Shown here: piece after piece, positions 16,616 to 28,418 of the stretch
Layout: every line of letters starts with the position of its first letter
Numbering within the stretch: position 1 is the stretch's first letter
NCBI GenBank assembly: GCA_045130275.1
Contig: JBGUPL010000121.1
Span: 62,001-126,000, forward strand
Reading direction: 5' to 3'
DNA length: 64,000 nt
Source: F23-D06 sp045130275
Lineage (GTDB): Bacteria > Bacteroidota > Bacteroidia > Bacteroidales > WCHB1-69
Program-made: the position numbers and the translations under genes
Notes under the pieces: model-generated
What the model was told of the DNA's origin: nothing
The model's database searches: none
What the model saw: only the letters and a program-made list of their open reading frames with translations

Positions 16616-16690
16616 TAAAAACATAATTCCTTGAACCGCCCCAGAGGGGCAAGAGCTCGGTAGCCCAAGGTAAGGCCGCAACCCTGGGAT
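16616..16690 (+). repeat. Two-hairpin intergenic element, copy 1
   Basis: Read on the plus strand: an AT-rich lead, TTCCTTGAA, a stem-loop GCCCC-AGA-GGGGC (16638-16650), AAGAGCTCGGTA, then a second stem CCCAAGGT/ACCCTGGG (16664-16671 with 16681-16688, one mismatch). It lies between two plus-strand genes. Three related copies occur at 32823, 49576 and 55051. Confidence 0.7.
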
Positions 16691-16722
16691 TAATGGTCAA
16701 ATTAATAAACAAACAATAGACA

Positions 16723-17175
16723 ATGGACAGAATCGTGTTTCCGAAAAAGATAGCGATGGCAATGTTGTTCGTCAGCGCCCTGCTCCTGACCTCCTGCTAC
16801 AGCGGCGGCAAGTTGACAGGCGACAGTGTCAGGACCGTTTCGGACAGCCTTTGGGCGTACAGCCTCCGACATCCCGACGGCTTCACGATGGACATCACCA
16901 CGATGACGGAGCCTGCGGAGGGCGTTGTCGTGGCATACGCCGCCACTCAGGGATGCCACTCCCGCAAACAGCTTGGCAGGGTGGTGCGCCACGCACTCCG
17001 CCACGACGGTTACGTGGGCGGCTGGCTCGACACCACCGACAGCCTCTACTACTTCGACAGCTCCCGCCTCTTCCCCGAGGACTCCCTCGCCGCCGCCATC
17101 CGCTTCGGCATCGAGAACGGACAGATTGCGGTTTTTATCCTGTCGGAAGGGCGCGAGGTGCGGCTGGAGAGATGA
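16723..17175 (+). CDS. Lipoprotein of unknown function
   Basis: 150 residues. An N-terminal hydrophobic segment ends in the lipobox LLTSC (Cys26), so it should be lipid-anchored. The mature domain has mixed strands and helices, with two further cysteines and regularly spaced Asp and Ser residues; I recognise no family. It sits inside the inverted pair of TonB-like genes, 548 bases from the TIGR04076-like start. Confidence 0.62.
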   Translation: MDRIVFPKKIAMAMLFVSALLLTSCYSGGKLTGDSVRTVSDSLWAYSLRHPDGFTMDITTMTEPAEGVVVAYAATQGCHSRKQLGRVVRHALRHDGYVGGWLDTTDSLYYFDSSRLFPEDSLAAAIRFGIENGQIAVFILSEGREVRLER

Positions 17176-17297
17176 TTGTCGTACCATTACGAATATCACT
17201 AAAGCATTCGTCGTTCTGATTTTTCACAAAATAGCAAACAACATAATAAACTCCCAGCTCTCGCGTTTCAAAAAAAGGTATTTTCGCACATTTATCT

Positions 17298-17402
17298 GAC
17301 TATGACTATAACTATAACTATGACTTAGACTATGAACTTAGACTATAACCATTCACCTACTTCACTAATCACTGTTCACTGTTCACCAATCACTAATCAC
17401 CA
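17298..17402. repeat. Intergenic arrays of period 6 and 7
   Basis: 17298-17350 holds GACTAT/AACTAT-type units (period about 6). 17361-17402 holds TTCACTAATCAC/TGTTCAC-type units (period about 7) and runs up to the start codon of TonB-like copy 2. I see no promoter in the 229-base spacer. Confidence 0.7.
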
Positions 17403-17404
17403 TT

Positions 17405-18253
17405 ATGAAAAAGGGCAAACGGACTTGCGAAATCCTGAAGGATGTGCGGCGGAAGATCGCACAAGAGAATGACATCCCGTTGGTGGAACGCGAATGCACG
17501 CACGAGGGCGACTGCCGGGGCACGTGTCCCTATTGCGAATCAGAGGTGCGCTACTTGGAACGGGAACTCTCCAAACGCCGGGCGCTCGGCAAGGCCGTCA
17601 CTGTGGCGGGCATCGCCGTCTCCACTATGATGATGGGCGCGTGCCATAGTCCGAAAACGCCTGCGACGCCCGCCGGCAGCGAACCCGAGCCCACACCCGT
17701 CAACACGCTGTCGCAAGCTGCAGAACCGTCCCATGAATCATCCCCCGAGCCTGCCGGCGAACCGGCAAACTCACCCACCAACGGCAATCGGCCCGCACCC
17801 GCCCCGAAAGAGGAGATCCTGCGAATCGTGGAAAATGGCCTTTGTGTATCAACAGATGTACCCGATTTTTGGGAGCTTGACAGTACTGACGTCTATGAGG
17901 GGGTTGTGGAAGTCGATGAATACTACGATGAACCGCCGATAATGGGTCTTGCGTTTACTGAGGAAATGCCTGAATTTCCGGGAGGACCAGATTCCTTGAA
18001 CGCCTTTTTGTCAAAGGAGATTCAATATCCTCTGGTGGCGAAGGATAACGGCATCACGGGCACGGTCCTGGTCGAGTTCGTGGTGGAGGAGGACGGACAG
18101 GTAAGCAATGCCAAGGTGAAAGTCCCGCTCTTCCCCGAATGCGATAAGGAGGCGGTGCGCGGGGTGATGTCGATGCCGAAGTGGAAACCCGGCAAAAACA
18201 TGGGGAAGCCGGTGCGCTGCTATTACCAGGTGCCGGTGACGTTCAAGAATTAA
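17405..18253 (+). CDS. TonB-like protein with N-terminal Cys cluster (copy 2)
   Basis: 282 residues, a close paralogue of the gene at 15219. Residues 1-75 are nearly identical, including CTHEGDCRGTCPYC and the hydrophobic segment ending MMGAC. The C-terminal 85 residues (TonB domain, EFPGGPDSLNAFLSKEIQYP onward) are also close. The linker between them (about 80-190) differs strongly in sequence but stays Pro/Glu/Thr-rich. The pair is inverted about the interval 16080-17404. Ends in a repeat-encoded KN-stop. Confidence 0.82.
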   Translation: MKKGKRTCEILKDVRRKIAQENDIPLVERECTHEGDCRGTCPYCESEVRYLERELSKRRALGKAVTVAGIAVSTMMMGACHSPKTPATPAGSEPEPTPVNTLSQAAEPSHESSPEPAGEPANSPTNGNRPAPAPKEEILRIVENGLCVSTDVPDFWELDSTDVYEGVVEVDEYYDEPPIMGLAFTEEMPEFPGGPDSLNAFLSKEIQYPLVAKDNGITGTVLVEFVVEEDGQVSNAKVKVPLFPECDKEAVRGVMSMPKWKPGKNMGKPVRCYYQVPVTFKN

Positions 18254-18321
18254 GAATTATGAATTATGAATGAGGAGAGGCATCGACAACACATTAACCA
18301 TTAACCGTTAACCGTTAACCC
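18250..18321. repeat. Heptamer arrays between convergent genes
   Basis: 18250-18272 holds AATTATG-like units. 18292-18321 holds ATTAACC/GTTAACC units with period 7. The stop codons of both convergent genes (18251-18253 and 18308-18310) fall inside these arrays. Confidence 0.8.
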
Positions 18322-18955
18322 TGTACGTAAATCGGTCGAAATTCCCGAACCCTAACCCTTGCAAACGTTCCACGCTGCGCTCTCTGTCCTCATCGGTGTT
18401 GAACTCTGGGATCAACGGCACGCGGAGGAAGACGTGCTCGCGGTCGTAGTTCGCGGCGAGCCACGCTAAGTTCTCCCACACCTGCGCGTTCGATTTTCCC
18501 GTGTATGCCTTGTAAATCTCGTCGTTGGCGTCCTTGATGTCGATGATGAAGTCGTTGACGAGCGGTGTGACCGTCTGCAGGGATTTCAGCGGCACGTTGA
18601 GAGACGTCTCGAGGGTGATTTTCCAGCGGCCGGCGCAGAGGGCGTGGAACTCGCGGATGAACTCCGGACGCAGCAGCGGCTCCCCGCCGCCGAAACAGAC
18701 CCCGCCGCCCGTGGCCACGAAGTAGAGGTCGTCGATCAACAACTGCTGGTAAAGACTTTCCGGGGTGAACCGATGCACGCGGGCGTCCGCATCCAAACAA
18801 CTGGGGTTCAGACAATAACGACATCTTAGCGGACAACCATGGAAAGCTGCCAAGGTGGTCACACCCTCGCCGTCCACCCCGATGCGGTGGCGGTTGACGC
18901 CGATGAAGGGGGCCTCGTTAAGGATTTCGTCGCCACTAATGCCGGTTGCTCGCAT
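18308..18955 (-). CDS. Radical SAM enzyme, activase-like
   Basis: 215 residues. The [4Fe-4S] motif CPLRCRYC (Cys41, Cys45, Cys48) and the GGGEPLL segment for SAM binding are intact. Overall size and motifs resemble pyruvate formate-lyase activating enzymes, but there is no ferredoxin insert and no glycyl-radical enzyme gene nearby. It starts 2 bases after the C10 peptidase stop, so the two are co-translated. Either it activates a distant enzyme or it acts with the peptidase or its product. The annotated C-terminus (VNG) is encoded by a repeat array. Confidence 0.8.
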   Translation of the reverse strand: MRATGISGDEILNEAPFIGVNRHRIGVDGEGVTTLAAFHGCPLRCRYCLNPSCLDADARVHRFTPESLYQQLLIDDLYFVATGGGVCFGGGEPLLRPEFIREFHALCAGRWKITLETSLNVPLKSLQTVTPLVNDFIIDIKDANDEIYKAYTGKSNAQVWENLAWLAANYDREHVFLRVPLIPEFNTDEDRERSVERLQGLGFGNFDRFTYRVNG

Positions 18956-18957
18956 CG

Positions 18958-21900
18958 TTACCGAATCACTGTTACTTTCTTCGTTATGCTATCGCCAGTG
19001 CGCACCACATAGATGCCACTGCTTGAGACTGTGAACACGCTATGGGCGGACTCGTTTCGCTCAATTCGAGTGACCAGCCGTCCGGCGGCATCGAATATCT
19101 CCACCGACAACCCTTCCGCACCGTTCACCACAATCTTGTCCCCGTAGCTGTAAATCTTCACATTGGAAAAATCAAAATCGTCAATGCCGATAGTGGAATT
19201 AAATTCAGCGGTGTAGGTGGTGGTGCCCGTCACGGTTATCGTCCTTGGGTTGTTGGTGTTGCCATCGCTCCAGCGTGTGAAGACGCAGTTTGCGTAAGGC
19301 GTTGCCGTAATCTGGACGTTTGTGCCGTAGTTGTAGGTGCCGCTGCCAGATGTCGTGCCCATGCTCGGGTTGGCACTGTTGACAGTGATCTGGTGCTGGT
19401 CAAGAGCGAAATTGGCGATGTATAAGGCATCTCCAGAAACCGTGATTGAGCGCGGATTCGTCATGTTGCCGTCGTTCCAGCCCGTGAAGTGGTGGTGTGC
19501 GGCAGCAGTTGCCGTGAGCGTGACCTCAGTTCCGGCATCATATACTCCGCCGCCCGTCACACTGCCCATGGCGCTGTTGGAGGAGACGGCGGTGATGGTG
19601 TATTGCTGCACGGGAGTGCTACCGTTACTTAGCACTGCGCGAATCATCCAAGTGTTGTGGAATCCGTAGTCGAAGACAGAAGCCCACGAGGAACCGTTGG
19701 TGGAGACCCAAGATCCATCGGGGGTGCCGGCATAGTTGCTCGCAATGGCAGGGTAGGAGACACCAGAATTGTGGATGACGATCCATAGCGGTTGCGAGTG
19801 GTTGATGGTGACGGGAGAAGAGAGGATGGCGTCGGACCAGTATTGCGAACCGTTGAACTGGTAGCTTTGGCTTGCGACTAAGGTTCCGGGGGCGGTGGTG
19901 CCGCCTTCGTAGATTTGCAGCTCGTAGGTGCCGGCGTAGTTTTCCCAAATGCGTACCGCGGAAAGGGTGCTGTAGGGAGACAAAGTGCCTGCAGGGAAGC
20001 GGATGCCCCAATAAAGTTCACCGCCAGCACCGATGGAGGTGGCGTATGCCCCGTTGTCGTAGTGCCGTTCGCTGTCCCCTAAGTTGGCGAAATTGGCGGT
20101 GTAGGTGGCGTTGCCGGTCACAGCGACGTAGTGCGGGTTTTCGGAGGAACCGTCGTCCCAATTGGTAAACCGGTAGCCGGTGTTGGCCGTGGCGCTCAGC
20201 ATAGCTGTATCTCCCTCATAGTAATTGCCGCCGCCCGTCACACTGCCCATGGCGCTGTTGGAGGAGACGGCGGTGATGGTGTAGGTGCCGCTGCACGGCT
20301 GAGAGACAGTATAGCTGCCCATCGGCGTGTCGCCGACACTGAGCAACAGCGTGCCGCCGCTGGTGTAAAGAGAAAAAGAACATTCGGTATCCCAACTTCC
20401 TGAAGTCCAGTTAAGGGTGAGTTCAGCAGGACAGACAGATATCTGCTGTGTGGAAGAGGCTCCCTGACAGGTGGCGGTGCCATAGACGAATCCATTGCTG
20501 GAAGTGAGTGTGAGGTAGGCACCATTCCAACCGTCACCGTAACTGTCGCTCATATCCAGCACAACAGTGCACTGGTCGCTGGCATTGCAAGAACTCTGCA
20601 AAACTTGAACAGTGCAGGATTGTGTGCCTTGTGAAACGGTGATGATGGCCGTGCGATCGTTGCCGGTGTTGTTTGGAGCAGCGGTGACGGTCACATCCAC
20701 AGGGCCGGAGGAGGAATTTCCTGACGTGCTCGAGAGGGTTAGCCAAGACTGATTGCTCACCGCTTGCCAATTGGAACTGGAAGTGTTGTTTGGAGTGATG
20801 TTGACGGTGCCGGTGCCACCTTCCTGTGTGAATGTGAGCATCTGTGGATAGCAGGTTAACAGGCCGTTGGGCGAGATGCCCACGACGATGGCCACACCTT
20901 CATTGAAAGTGTATCCGTCGTTCCCGCCAGTTCCGCCTTGTCCGGGGTTCAACGCGTTGTGGGCGAAATACCCGTCCATATAGCTACTCCAACCCCAATT
21001 GATGTGGAACAGGCCGTTGTTGTCGTATCCATCGCATACAAAGGCGTGACCGCCTCCGTCGCCGCTGCCTCTCTCAAGCACGGGACGCCCGGCGTCAAGT
21101 TCGTTTGTGAGTGTGGAAATCCAGTCTGCATCTGATGTTTGGTCCTTATAGACACTGTGCAGCGAACCTTTGTATCGAAAATAATTTTTCAATGCGTTCT
21201 CTCCGCACGCTATGGAAGAATACCCGTAGGAATTCAACAAGGCAGCGCTTCCGCCAAGCCCATAGTCCATCTCCACAGCCACACCCACATGATATATCAA
21301 AGTGGCTACAGCATCTACCTCCGCGCTGGTGCTGAGAGAATTCAGGGCTGTGGGCATTGTTGACCAGTTGTAGGTGGTGCCGCCGAAATTCGCCGACTGG
21401 TATCCGAAATTGTCGTCCGTATAGCTGTGCGACCCCAATCCTGTTGTGGGCCAGTTCCAAAATTTCATCACTTGGGCAACGGCAGTGGCGACACATCCTG
21501 CGACCGCATGCACCCCAGAAGAGTCTGGACAAAGGTTGTTGTAGTACGGACTCTGGTCCCATGTGGTAGTCAGCAGCGGACTAACCGAGGTGGTCGTCTG
21601 AGGACTGAAAGTTCCTTCTATCAAGCTACTCCAAGCCAGTTCTATCTCTTCGGTGGCAGGGGTGTTGTTCGTCCTGTGATAGGCTATTTCCTGCTCGTAT
21701 CTGTTCAGGAAGGAACGTATGTGTGCGGGCAGGGGGGAAGGAATTCTGGTTGTCGTGGAATAACCTAAGATGGGCTGTACGCAATCGTCAGCGGAAATGA
21801 TGACGAATCCGATCCCGTCCTCTTTCTCGAAAATGTAGAACTCCTGGAAATCAGTCTGAGAGGTGACGTCCATCCACCTGACGGCTTCCGTTCCCGTGAC

Positions 21901-22020
21901 AGAAGCCCAAAAATTGCTGGCGGCTTCTTTGGCAATGGCGGGGTCCACGGGATGACAATATATACAGGATGATATGGCTGTCAATATAAGAACGGCGATA
22001 AGAGAGAGTGTCTTTTTCAT
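18958..22020 (-). CDS. C10 (streptopain-like) peptidase with T9SS sorting domain
   Basis: Large secreted cysteine peptidase, 1020 residues from ATG 22020; the frame to 22059 crosses the promoter. Order: signal peptide; Spi-like propeptide (about 20-145); C10 catalytic domain with Cys176 in GCVATAVAQVMKFW and His325 in GGGHAFVCDGY; a BACON-like domain (about 390-475); a domain with SDSYGDGWNGA; an InlB-type bacterial repeat (YTITAVSSNSAMGSVTGGG); a jellyroll-like region; two more InlB-type repeats; and a C-terminal type IX sorting domain (FDAAGRLVTRIE to the end). It should be exported by the Por system and attached to the surface or released. The tight link to a radical SAM gene is unusual. 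Confidence 0.92.
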   Translation of the reverse strand: MKKTLSLIAVLILTAISSCIYCHPVDPAIAKEAASNFWASVTGTEAVRWMDVTSQTDFQEFYIFEKEDGIGFVIISADDCVQPILGYSTTTRIPSPLPAHIRSFLNRYEQEIAYHRTNNTPATEEIELAWSSLIEGTFSPQTTTSVSPLLTTTWDQSPYYNNLCPDSSGVHAVAGCVATAVAQVMKFWNWPTTGLGSHSYTDDNFGYQSANFGGTTYNWSTMPTALNSLSTSAEVDAVATLIYHVGVAVEMDYGLGGSAALLNSYGYSSIACGENALKNYFRYKGSLHSVYKDQTSDADWISTLTNELDAGRPVLERGSGDGGGHAFVCDGYDNNGLFHINWGWSSYMDGYFAHNALNPGQGGTGGNDGYTFNEGVAIVVGISPNGLLTCYPQMLTFTQEGGTGTVNITPNNTSSSNWQAVSNQSWLTLSSTSGNSSSGPVDVTVTAAPNNTGNDRTAIITVSQGTQSCTVQVLQSSCNASDQCTVVLDMSDSYGDGWNGAYLTLTSSNGFVYGTATCQGASSTQQISVCPAELTLNWTSGSWDTECSFSLYTSGGTLLLSVGDTPMGSYTVSQPCSGTYTITAVSSNSAMGSVTGGGNYYEGDTAMLSATANTGYRFTNWDDGSSENPHYVAVTGNATYTANFANLGDSERHYDNGAYATSIGAGGELYWGIRFPAGTLSPYSTLSAVRIWENYAGTYELQIYEGGTTAPGTLVASQSYQFNGSQYWSDAILSSPVTINHSQPLWIVIHNSGVSYPAIASNYAGTPDGSWVSTNGSSWASVFDYGFHNTWMIRAVLSNGSTPVQQYTITAVSSNSAMGSVTGGGVYDAGTEVTLTATAAAHHHFTGWNDGNMTNPRSITVSGDALYIANFALDQHQITVNSANPSMGTTSGSGTYNYGTNVQITATPYANCVFTRWSDGNTNNPRTITVTGTTTYTAEFNSTIGIDDFDFSNVKIYSYGDKIVVNGAEGLSVEIFDAAGRLVTRIERNESAHSVFTVSSSGIYVVRTGDSITKKVTVIR

Positions 22021-22048
22021 AAAAAAAAATAGGAAATAAAATACGCAG

Positions 22049-22056
22049 CAAAGATA
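22049..22056 (-). promoter_or_regulatory. -7 box of the C10 peptidase-radical SAM operon
   Basis: TATCTTTG on the minus strand, 28 bases upstream of the ATG at 22020. Confidence 0.6.
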
Positions 22057-22119
22057 CAAATTTTATGCTATTAAAGTGACTGCGCATAGAGCCTTATTTG
22101 ACCGGTAGGGTGCTTTTTT

Positions 22120-22153
22120 GTAAAAGAAAAAAGGGAACCTTTAGGGTTCCCTT
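22120..22153 (-). terminator. Intrinsic terminator of the gyrA-TPR-TPR unit
   Basis: A 9-bp stem (22131-22139 with 22145-22153) has a 5-base loop and, on the minus strand, is followed by a T-rich run. It ends transcription of the gene at 22181. Confidence 0.8.
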
Positions 22154-22180
22154 GATTATCTGCACGCAGCAAATGTTCTG

Positions 22181-23374
22181 TTAGTTCTGCTTGCGGGCGT
22201 TGATCTTGTCGTTCAGCTCTTGCGGGATAGGCAACAGATTCAACTGCACTTTCATCTCGCGGAGGATCAAGTTGTTCTCGAGATTGTCGGAATCCACCTC
22301 GTAAGCTTTTTCGCACCACTCGTGCGCATTCTGCATGGCGGCTTTGCGCTCCTCGCTTTGGAAAATGCGGGTGGCTTCCTCGTACTGACGGGAGTTCATG
22401 GCTTTCTGACGGCGGTCCATGATGTCGTAGTATTCCATTGCGTAGCGGTATCCCATGCCCTTGAGCAACTTGAAGTTTTTGGGATCTTTAGCAAGAGCGT
22501 CTCTCAAGACTTGCTCCGCTTTGGCATAAGACTTGGCGTTCGTGAGGTAGGTGCCGCAGTCGGCAATCATGTCGATATCGCCCGTGGCAATGGCTTTGTC
22601 GCAAAGGGCAAGCAACTTGTCGTTGTCGCCGACCGTGGAGTAATATCTCATCATGGTGGAGTACAGCACAGCCATTTGTTCCTCGTTCTCTCCGAAAGCC
22701 TTCTGGGCCTTGGCGATGATTTCTCCGCATTTGACAGTGTCTTTTGAATCTTCGTAGTTCTCATACAGCTGTTTGTAGGCCAGCGGAGAAAGTGTGGGCA
22801 TGATGTTGATGCTCTTTTCCAGCATCTTCGTGCAGTTCTCCTTGTCATTCATGGAAATGTAAACGACAGCCATATCGAAGTACATGACAGCAGCGTTGAT
22901 CTTTTCTGCGCTCAGTTCATAGCATTTTGCGGCGTAACCGTAATACTTCAACGCTTCCTCCATTTTGCCTTTGTCCTTAGCCTTGTTGGCCATGTCTTTG
23001 AAGGGGTCGGCGAGAACCTGCTGGCCCTCTTTCGGACCGAACATGCCGGTCTTTGCCGTCACATTCTTGTCAAGCGACACAGCCTTCAGGAAGGCGTTGT
23101 ATGCATCTTCCACGGCGTTAGGGTAGCGCGGTGCAAGGTTGGGGTCTTTCTCAATGCGTTCCAGATCGTAGCGGTACTGGTAAACGTTGACGTTGGCCTG
23201 CATCAGCCATACGGATGCATTGTCAGGGTTCTCCGACATGCAAGCATCCATAAATTTCTTTGCTTTAGGCACTTGGTTGCTTCTGAGGCATTGCCAAACA
23301 TCGTCAAGGCAAGATTGCGAGAAAGCACTGACGCTCAAAAAGAGCGTGACTAAAACAAGCATCCATTTTTTCAT
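22181..23374 (-). CDS. Exported TPR protein (copy 2)
   Basis: 397 residues with a signal peptide (to SAFSQ). The rest is helical tetratricopeptide repeats, with repeat-like pairs such as EEALKYYGYAAKCYE and AKAEQVLRDALAKDPKNFKLLKGMG. It is a paralogue of the next gene upstream, sharing the layout of leader, a Pro-Asn-Ala-x-Asp-Ala motif near residue 78 (YPNAVEDAYNAF), then repeats. Likely an envelope scaffold. It is the last gene of a gyrA-TPR-TPR unit. Confidence 0.75.
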   Translation of the reverse strand: MKKWMLVLVTLFLSVSAFSQSCLDDVWQCLRSNQVPKAKKFMDACMSENPDNASVWLMQANVNVYQYRYDLERIEKDPNLAPRYPNAVEDAYNAFLKAVSLDKNVTAKTGMFGPKEGQQVLADPFKDMANKAKDKGKMEEALKYYGYAAKCYELSAEKINAAVMYFDMAVVYISMNDKENCTKMLEKSINIMPTLSPLAYKQLYENYEDSKDTVKCGEIIAKAQKAFGENEEQMAVLYSTMMRYYSTVGDNDKLLALCDKAIATGDIDMIADCGTYLTNAKSYAKAEQVLRDALAKDPKNFKLLKGMGYRYAMEYYDIMDRRQKAMNSRQYEEATRIFQSEERKAAMQNAHEWCEKAYEVDSDNLENNLILREMKVQLNLLPIPQELNDKINARKQN

Positions 23375-23410
23375 TTTCTCGAATTTTAAGTGATTTATTA
23401 ATTTGACTAA

Positions 23411-24595
23411 CTATCTTTCTAATTGTTTAATAAGAGAATCGATTTCATCGGCCTTTGGAGACTGCTGGCGAACGTAGATGGCGCGGAGCGTGTTCAGAAG
23501 GTTCAAGTCGTCAGGTTGCATCGCTCTTGCCTGTTCAAAGTATTCGGCAGCCTTCTTCAAATATTGCTCGGAATTCGCTTTTGCCGCTTTGATCTCGTCA
23601 GGGTTTCCCTGTTGGATGGCAAGCTGGTTCTGACGGTTGAAGAAGTATTCCGAGAAACTGTAATAACAGACTCCCAGATTGTAGAGAATCACGAAATTGT
23701 TCGGGCTGATGGCGTTGGCGCGGCTCAGAAGACGCTCTGCATTTTCGTAACGTTTCTCCTTGATGTGGAAATTAGCTACGTTCACCATTTCATCGACGGT
23801 CGTCAGCATATGGTCGTCAATCTGGCTCAAGAGCGTTTTGGCCTTGGCGCTGTCTCCCGTCCAATAAGCGTAATCGATTTCCAACAACTTTATACTCATG
23901 TCGTTAGGATTCTTCTGCTTGGCTATGGCCAACGTCTTTTCCGCATTAGCACGGTCATTTTGAACTTTGTATTGGTCGATGAGTTTGGCGAAAACGTATG
24001 CGTTCTGGGAACCGTCTTCAAGTGCCTTTCGGTAGTATTTCATCATTTCCTCTGTCTCGCCGAGATTTTCCAAGGTGTAGGCGTAGTAGTAGTAGAGATC
24101 GCCGTTCATGGGATACTGCGGAGTGTCCATTTCGTAGCTTTTGATGCCTTTGGCGAGGGTTCGCTTCGCACTGGCATAGTCCTTGGCGATCAGTTGGTCC
24201 ACACCGTGCACCAGCAAGTATGGGTAAAGCTGCTTCAAGGCGTCGTTGGCGTTCATCATGTCCAAAGCTTCGATCTTGGGATTGATGGAGAGGGCTCTCT
24301 CAAAAGCGTCGAAGGCGTCTTCGGGTGCGTTCGGGTAGCGGATTTGGTAACTCTCGTCCTTCTGCTTGGCACTGTATTCTCGGTTGGCAAGCAGAAACTC
24401 GATGTTGCCTTTGTAGAGCCAAGTCTGGGCCTTCTCGGCAAGTTTCTCATCCGCTGTGCACAAGTCGATCTGTTCCTTGGCCTTGTCGTAGTCCTTGTCA
24501 TAGAAGTTGTTGTACGCTTTTGTCAGAGACGGTTTCTGCGCATGCAGGACCGACAGGACCAGGACGCAAACGGTGAGCAGAGCATATTTTTTCAT
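23411..24595 (-). CDS. Exported TPR protein (copy 1)
   Basis: 394 residues with a signal peptide (to VLHAQ) and TPR repeats throughout, for example GDLYYYYAYTLENLGETEEM and AKTLLSQIDD. The motif YPNAPEDAFDAFERAL near residue 90 is shared with the gene downstream. It lies 19 bases after the gyrA stop on the same strand and 36 bases before the paralogue, which argues for one operon. Function unknown beyond probable protein-protein contacts in the envelope. Confidence 0.75.
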   Translation of the reverse strand: MKKYALLTVCVLVLSVLHAQKPSLTKAYNNFYDKDYDKAKEQIDLCTADEKLAEKAQTWLYKGNIEFLLANREYSAKQKDESYQIRYPNAPEDAFDAFERALSINPKIEALDMMNANDALKQLYPYLLVHGVDQLIAKDYASAKRTLAKGIKSYEMDTPQYPMNGDLYYYYAYTLENLGETEEMMKYYRKALEDGSQNAYVFAKLIDQYKVQNDRANAEKTLAIAKQKNPNDMSIKLLEIDYAYWTGDSAKAKTLLSQIDDHMLTTVDEMVNVANFHIKEKRYENAERLLSRANAISPNNFVILYNLGVCYYSFSEYFFNRQNQLAIQQGNPDEIKAAKANSEQYLKKAAEYFEQARAMQPDDLNLLNTLRAIYVRQQSPKADEIDSLIKQLER

Positions 24596-24614
24596 CGTGA
24601 TTCGATTTTGGTTT

Positions 24615-27173
<2,559 letters not shown>

Positions 27174-27444
27174 TTCTTGTCTTCTATTAAATCTCTAACT
27201 GTCTTAAAATGAAAAGTTTATCCTTTTTTGCAATAAAAAGCCAAAATACACTTTTTTTTGATATTTTGTCTTAAAATATCTCACAAAATATCAACAGTGA
27301 AAAACAGGCAAAACGCGGAAAAAGGGCGTTAAAACGCGTTGTGGGGGAAATGTCGTTTTTTTTCTTTTTCTTTGGGCGTTCCGGCGCGGCGGCGGTTTGA
27401 TTGTGCCCTTTCGGTAGGGGCGAATAATTATTCGCCCCTACCGG
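27174..27444. other. Spacer upstream of gyrA with a 32-bp perfect palindrome
   Basis: This 271-base spacer contains AT-rich sequence next to gyrA, with no clear -7 box. At 27412-27443 lies a perfect 32-base palindrome whose arms read CGGTAGGGGCGAATAA and its complement, directly after the stop of the lpxD paralogue. It can act as a terminator for lpxD and belongs to the palindrome family also seen at 58512 and 63052. Confidence 0.8.
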
Positions 27445-28407
27445 TTACGGTAATCGTTTCTTAATCTCCTCCAATTCCCGGAACAAATCCGGCAGCTTGC
27501 GCATCATCGCCATCTCGCGCCATTTAGCGTTGGCGTCGCCGGCAGGCATTCCGAAGAGGGTTCTGCCCTCCTCTTTGACGTCTTTGTCGATGGCGGACAA
27601 AGCCAGCAGCACGGTGCCTTTGGCGATGTAGAGGTCTTTGTTCACAGCGGCTTTGGCCCAGATTTTGCAGTCGTCGTCGATATAGGTGCAGCCCGCCACG
27701 CCGCATTGGGCGCCCAAGAGCGTGCGCTTGCCGATGTGCGTGTCGTGACCCACTTGCACCAGGTTGTCGAAAATACAGCCATCACCAATGTAGGTGGTGC
27801 CGGAAACACCGCGGTCGATGCAGCAGTTGCAGCCAATCTCCACGTTGTTGCCGATGTAGGTGTCACCGCACGAAGTCAGCTTCACCCAGCCGTCAGGACG
27901 TTTCTGGAAATAGCAGGCGTCGGCGCCGATAGTGCTGTTGGAGTGGATGACCACATTGTCGCCGATGACGGTGTCGGCGTAGATGCTCACGTTGGAGTGG
28001 ACGATGCAGTTTTTGCCGATGCGCACATTCTCGCCGATGAAAACAAAGGGTTGTATGATCGTGCCTTCACCGATGACGGCGCTTGGATGGATGGGAGTGT
28101 TTTGCGGTGTGAAATGTACAAAATGCTCCACGACAGCAAGATAGTCGCGGAGCGGATCCTCAGAAACAAGCAAAACCTTACCGGCAGGGCATTCCACTTC
28201 CGCACTGTTGATGAGGATTGCGGATGCCTCGCTTTGCAGGATTCGAAGGTAATACTTCTCGTTGTCCACAAAGGTGAGGTCTCCTTTGTGGATGGAGTGC
28301 AACTCATTGATTCCCGTCACCTTAAGAGTGGAATCACCCTTAACGGCAACGGGATGACCAATCAGTTGAATTAATTCGTCGATGCTAAGCGACTGACGCA
28401 GAATCAT
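27445..28407 (-). CDS. lpxD: UDP-3-O-acylglucosamine N-acyltransferase (LpxD family)
   Basis: Transfers a hydroxyacyl chain to the amino group of an acylated glucosamine in lipid A synthesis. 320 residues: an N-terminal uridine-binding-like region (to about 100) and a left-handed beta-helix of hexapeptide repeats (about 105-255). The catalytic His221 sits in NLVQVGHDTHIG. A C-terminal helix completes the family layout. It lies directly behind efp, where Bacteroidota commonly carry a second LpxD paralogue, so it may not be the housekeeping copy. The gap to efp is 11 bases. Confidence 0.88.
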   Translation of the reverse strand: MILRQSLSIDELIQLIGHPVAVKGDSTLKVTGINELHSIHKGDLTFVDNEKYYLRILQSEASAILINSAEVECPAGKVLLVSEDPLRDYLAVVEHFVHFTPQNTPIHPSAVIGEGTIIQPFVFIGENVRIGKNCIVHSNVSIYADTVIGDNVVIHSNSTIGADACYFQKRPDGWVKLTSCGDTYIGNNVEIGCNCCIDRGVSGTTYIGDGCIFDNLVQVGHDTHIGKRTLLGAQCGVAGCTYIDDDCKIWAKAAVNKDLYIAKGTVLLALSAIDKDVKEEGRTLFGMPAGDANAKWREMAMMRKLPDLFRELEEIKKRLP

Positions 28408-28418
28408 GCGGATAACGC

